Under the pieces are notes generated by a model. That model made no database searches. It saw only the letters and a list, made by a program, of their open reading frames with translations, and had not been told where the DNA came from. A stretch of 64,000 nt of DNA from Scytonema tolypothrichoides VB-61278 (GTDB lineage Bacteria; Cyanobacteriota; Cyanobacteriia; Cyanobacteriales; Nostocaceae): assembly GCF_000828085.3 (NCBI RefSeq), contig NZ_JXCA02000002.1, positions 618,340 through 682,339 of the forward strand. Direction: 5' to 3'. A program made the translations under genes and the position numbers. Positions 63,597-64,000 of this stretch are shown piece after piece. Each line of letters opens with the position of its first letter. The first letter of the stretch is position 1.

Positions 63597-63700
63597 CAAA
63601 AACTTAGTAAATCAAGGGGGTACTGTTGCTACTTGTGGATGCAGTGGTGGGCACAGTTGAGGATTTCCTAAGCAAAAATATTCAACCGAACCTGTTGAAC

Positions 63701-64000
63701 CTATCCCACTAATAAAATTCTCTGAATCCAGATATAAATAGTGGCAAGGTCAATGAATGCATCAAAATATACTTTTCGACGTTCCCAACGAACAACTAAA
63801 CGACGATATTTACGTTGGAACCAAGCAAAACATCGTTCTTGCTGAAATCTAGGAACAGAAATTTTAATCGGTCTTCCTCTATTTTTCCTATTTTTCCAGA
63901 CTCGTTTTGGTATTTGAGGTCGAATACCTCGTCTGCGTAGAAGAGCACGCTTTTCTTTTGAGTCGTAACCTTTATCAGTAGCCAACACAAGGAGTCTCTT
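63701..64000 (-). mobile_element. IS5-like transposase, C-terminal part (runs off the window)
   Basis: Reading the minus strand from the right edge gives an open frame of about 99 codons to a stop at 63701. It contains LATDKGYDSKEKRALLRRRGIRPQIPKR, FAWFQRKYRRLVVRWERRKVYFDAFIDLATIYIW, which is the DDE-transposase C-terminal pattern (D-x-G-Y-D, then R-R-x-x-R-x-E-R) of IS5-family elements. Family members of this kind often need a frameshift; a second overlapping frame exists at 63796-63990. The 5' part and one end of the element lie outside the window. It lies 105 bp after kdpD. Confidence 0.88.

Overview
This window reads as chromosomal DNA of a filamentous, probably heterocyst-forming cyanobacterium (Nostocales type). 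The evidence is the frequent HIP1 octamer GCGATCGC, many period-7 tandem repeats of the kinds known from Nostoc/Anabaena relatives, zeta-carotene desaturase CrtQ, an IctB-like protein, a CYP38/TLP40-like cyclophilin, cyanoexosortase B, and dense dispersed palindromes. The species cannot be named from the sequence alone.

Layout. 1-6.4 kb: the start of a Kdp potassium-pump operon on the minus strand (kdpA, kdpB; it continues off the left edge), with a divergent membrane histidine kinase and NarL-type response regulator. 6.5-18.5 kb: housekeeping and orphan genes, namely a phosphoribosyltransferase, a TPR protein, a lumenal-type cyclophilin, a Uma2 protein, two rhomboid proteases, SmpB, a WGxxGxxG protein, IctB and a GAF protein with a degenerate histidine-kinase module. 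19.5-26.3 kb: a plus-strand envelope/exopolysaccharide cluster with a DegT aminotransferase, cyanoexosortase B and its partner, an SLBB export protein and a Wzc-like chain-length/tyrosine-kinase protein. 27.5-32.6 kb: an AT-rich, gene-poor stretch with a coiled-coil protein, strong palindromes and a two-gene micro-operon encoding a 43-residue peptide and a ribbon-helix-helix protein. 32.6-51.8 kb: crtQ with its SRPBCC partner, a PD-(D/E)XK nuclease, a DUF4347-pectate-lyase surface protein, a propeller-transglutaminase, a P2-type cation ATPase, polA, a PEP-CTERM protein, a HAD phosphatase, a pentapeptide-CHAT chimera and an ArgS-like fragment. 52-63.6 kb: a Crp-like regulator and a second, complete kdp locus (kdpA, kdpB, KdpF/KdpG-like, kdpC, then kdpD), again with a divergent histidine kinase. 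The right edge holds a partial IS5-like transposase.

Main biological message. There are two kdp loci, and each kdpA faces a divergent paralogous kinase made of four membrane segments plus HisKA/HATPase. The only kdpD gene encodes only the cytoplasmic KdpD-ATPase and Usp half. Together the separate proteins cover the domains of a canonical KdpD, cut at the Usp/membrane boundary, and the linked regulator is NarL-type rather than the usual OmpR-type KdpE. Both kinase-kdpA intergenic regions carry a similar 18-bp TATCT-N8-AGATA dyad, and both kdpA-kdpB junctions are expanded to about 200 bp by different heptamer repeats. I consider this the best candidate for an undescribed system here. The cyanoexosortase locus and the PEP-CTERM protein at 47-48 kb form a second functional link. 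No CRISPR array, tRNA or rRNA was recognised.
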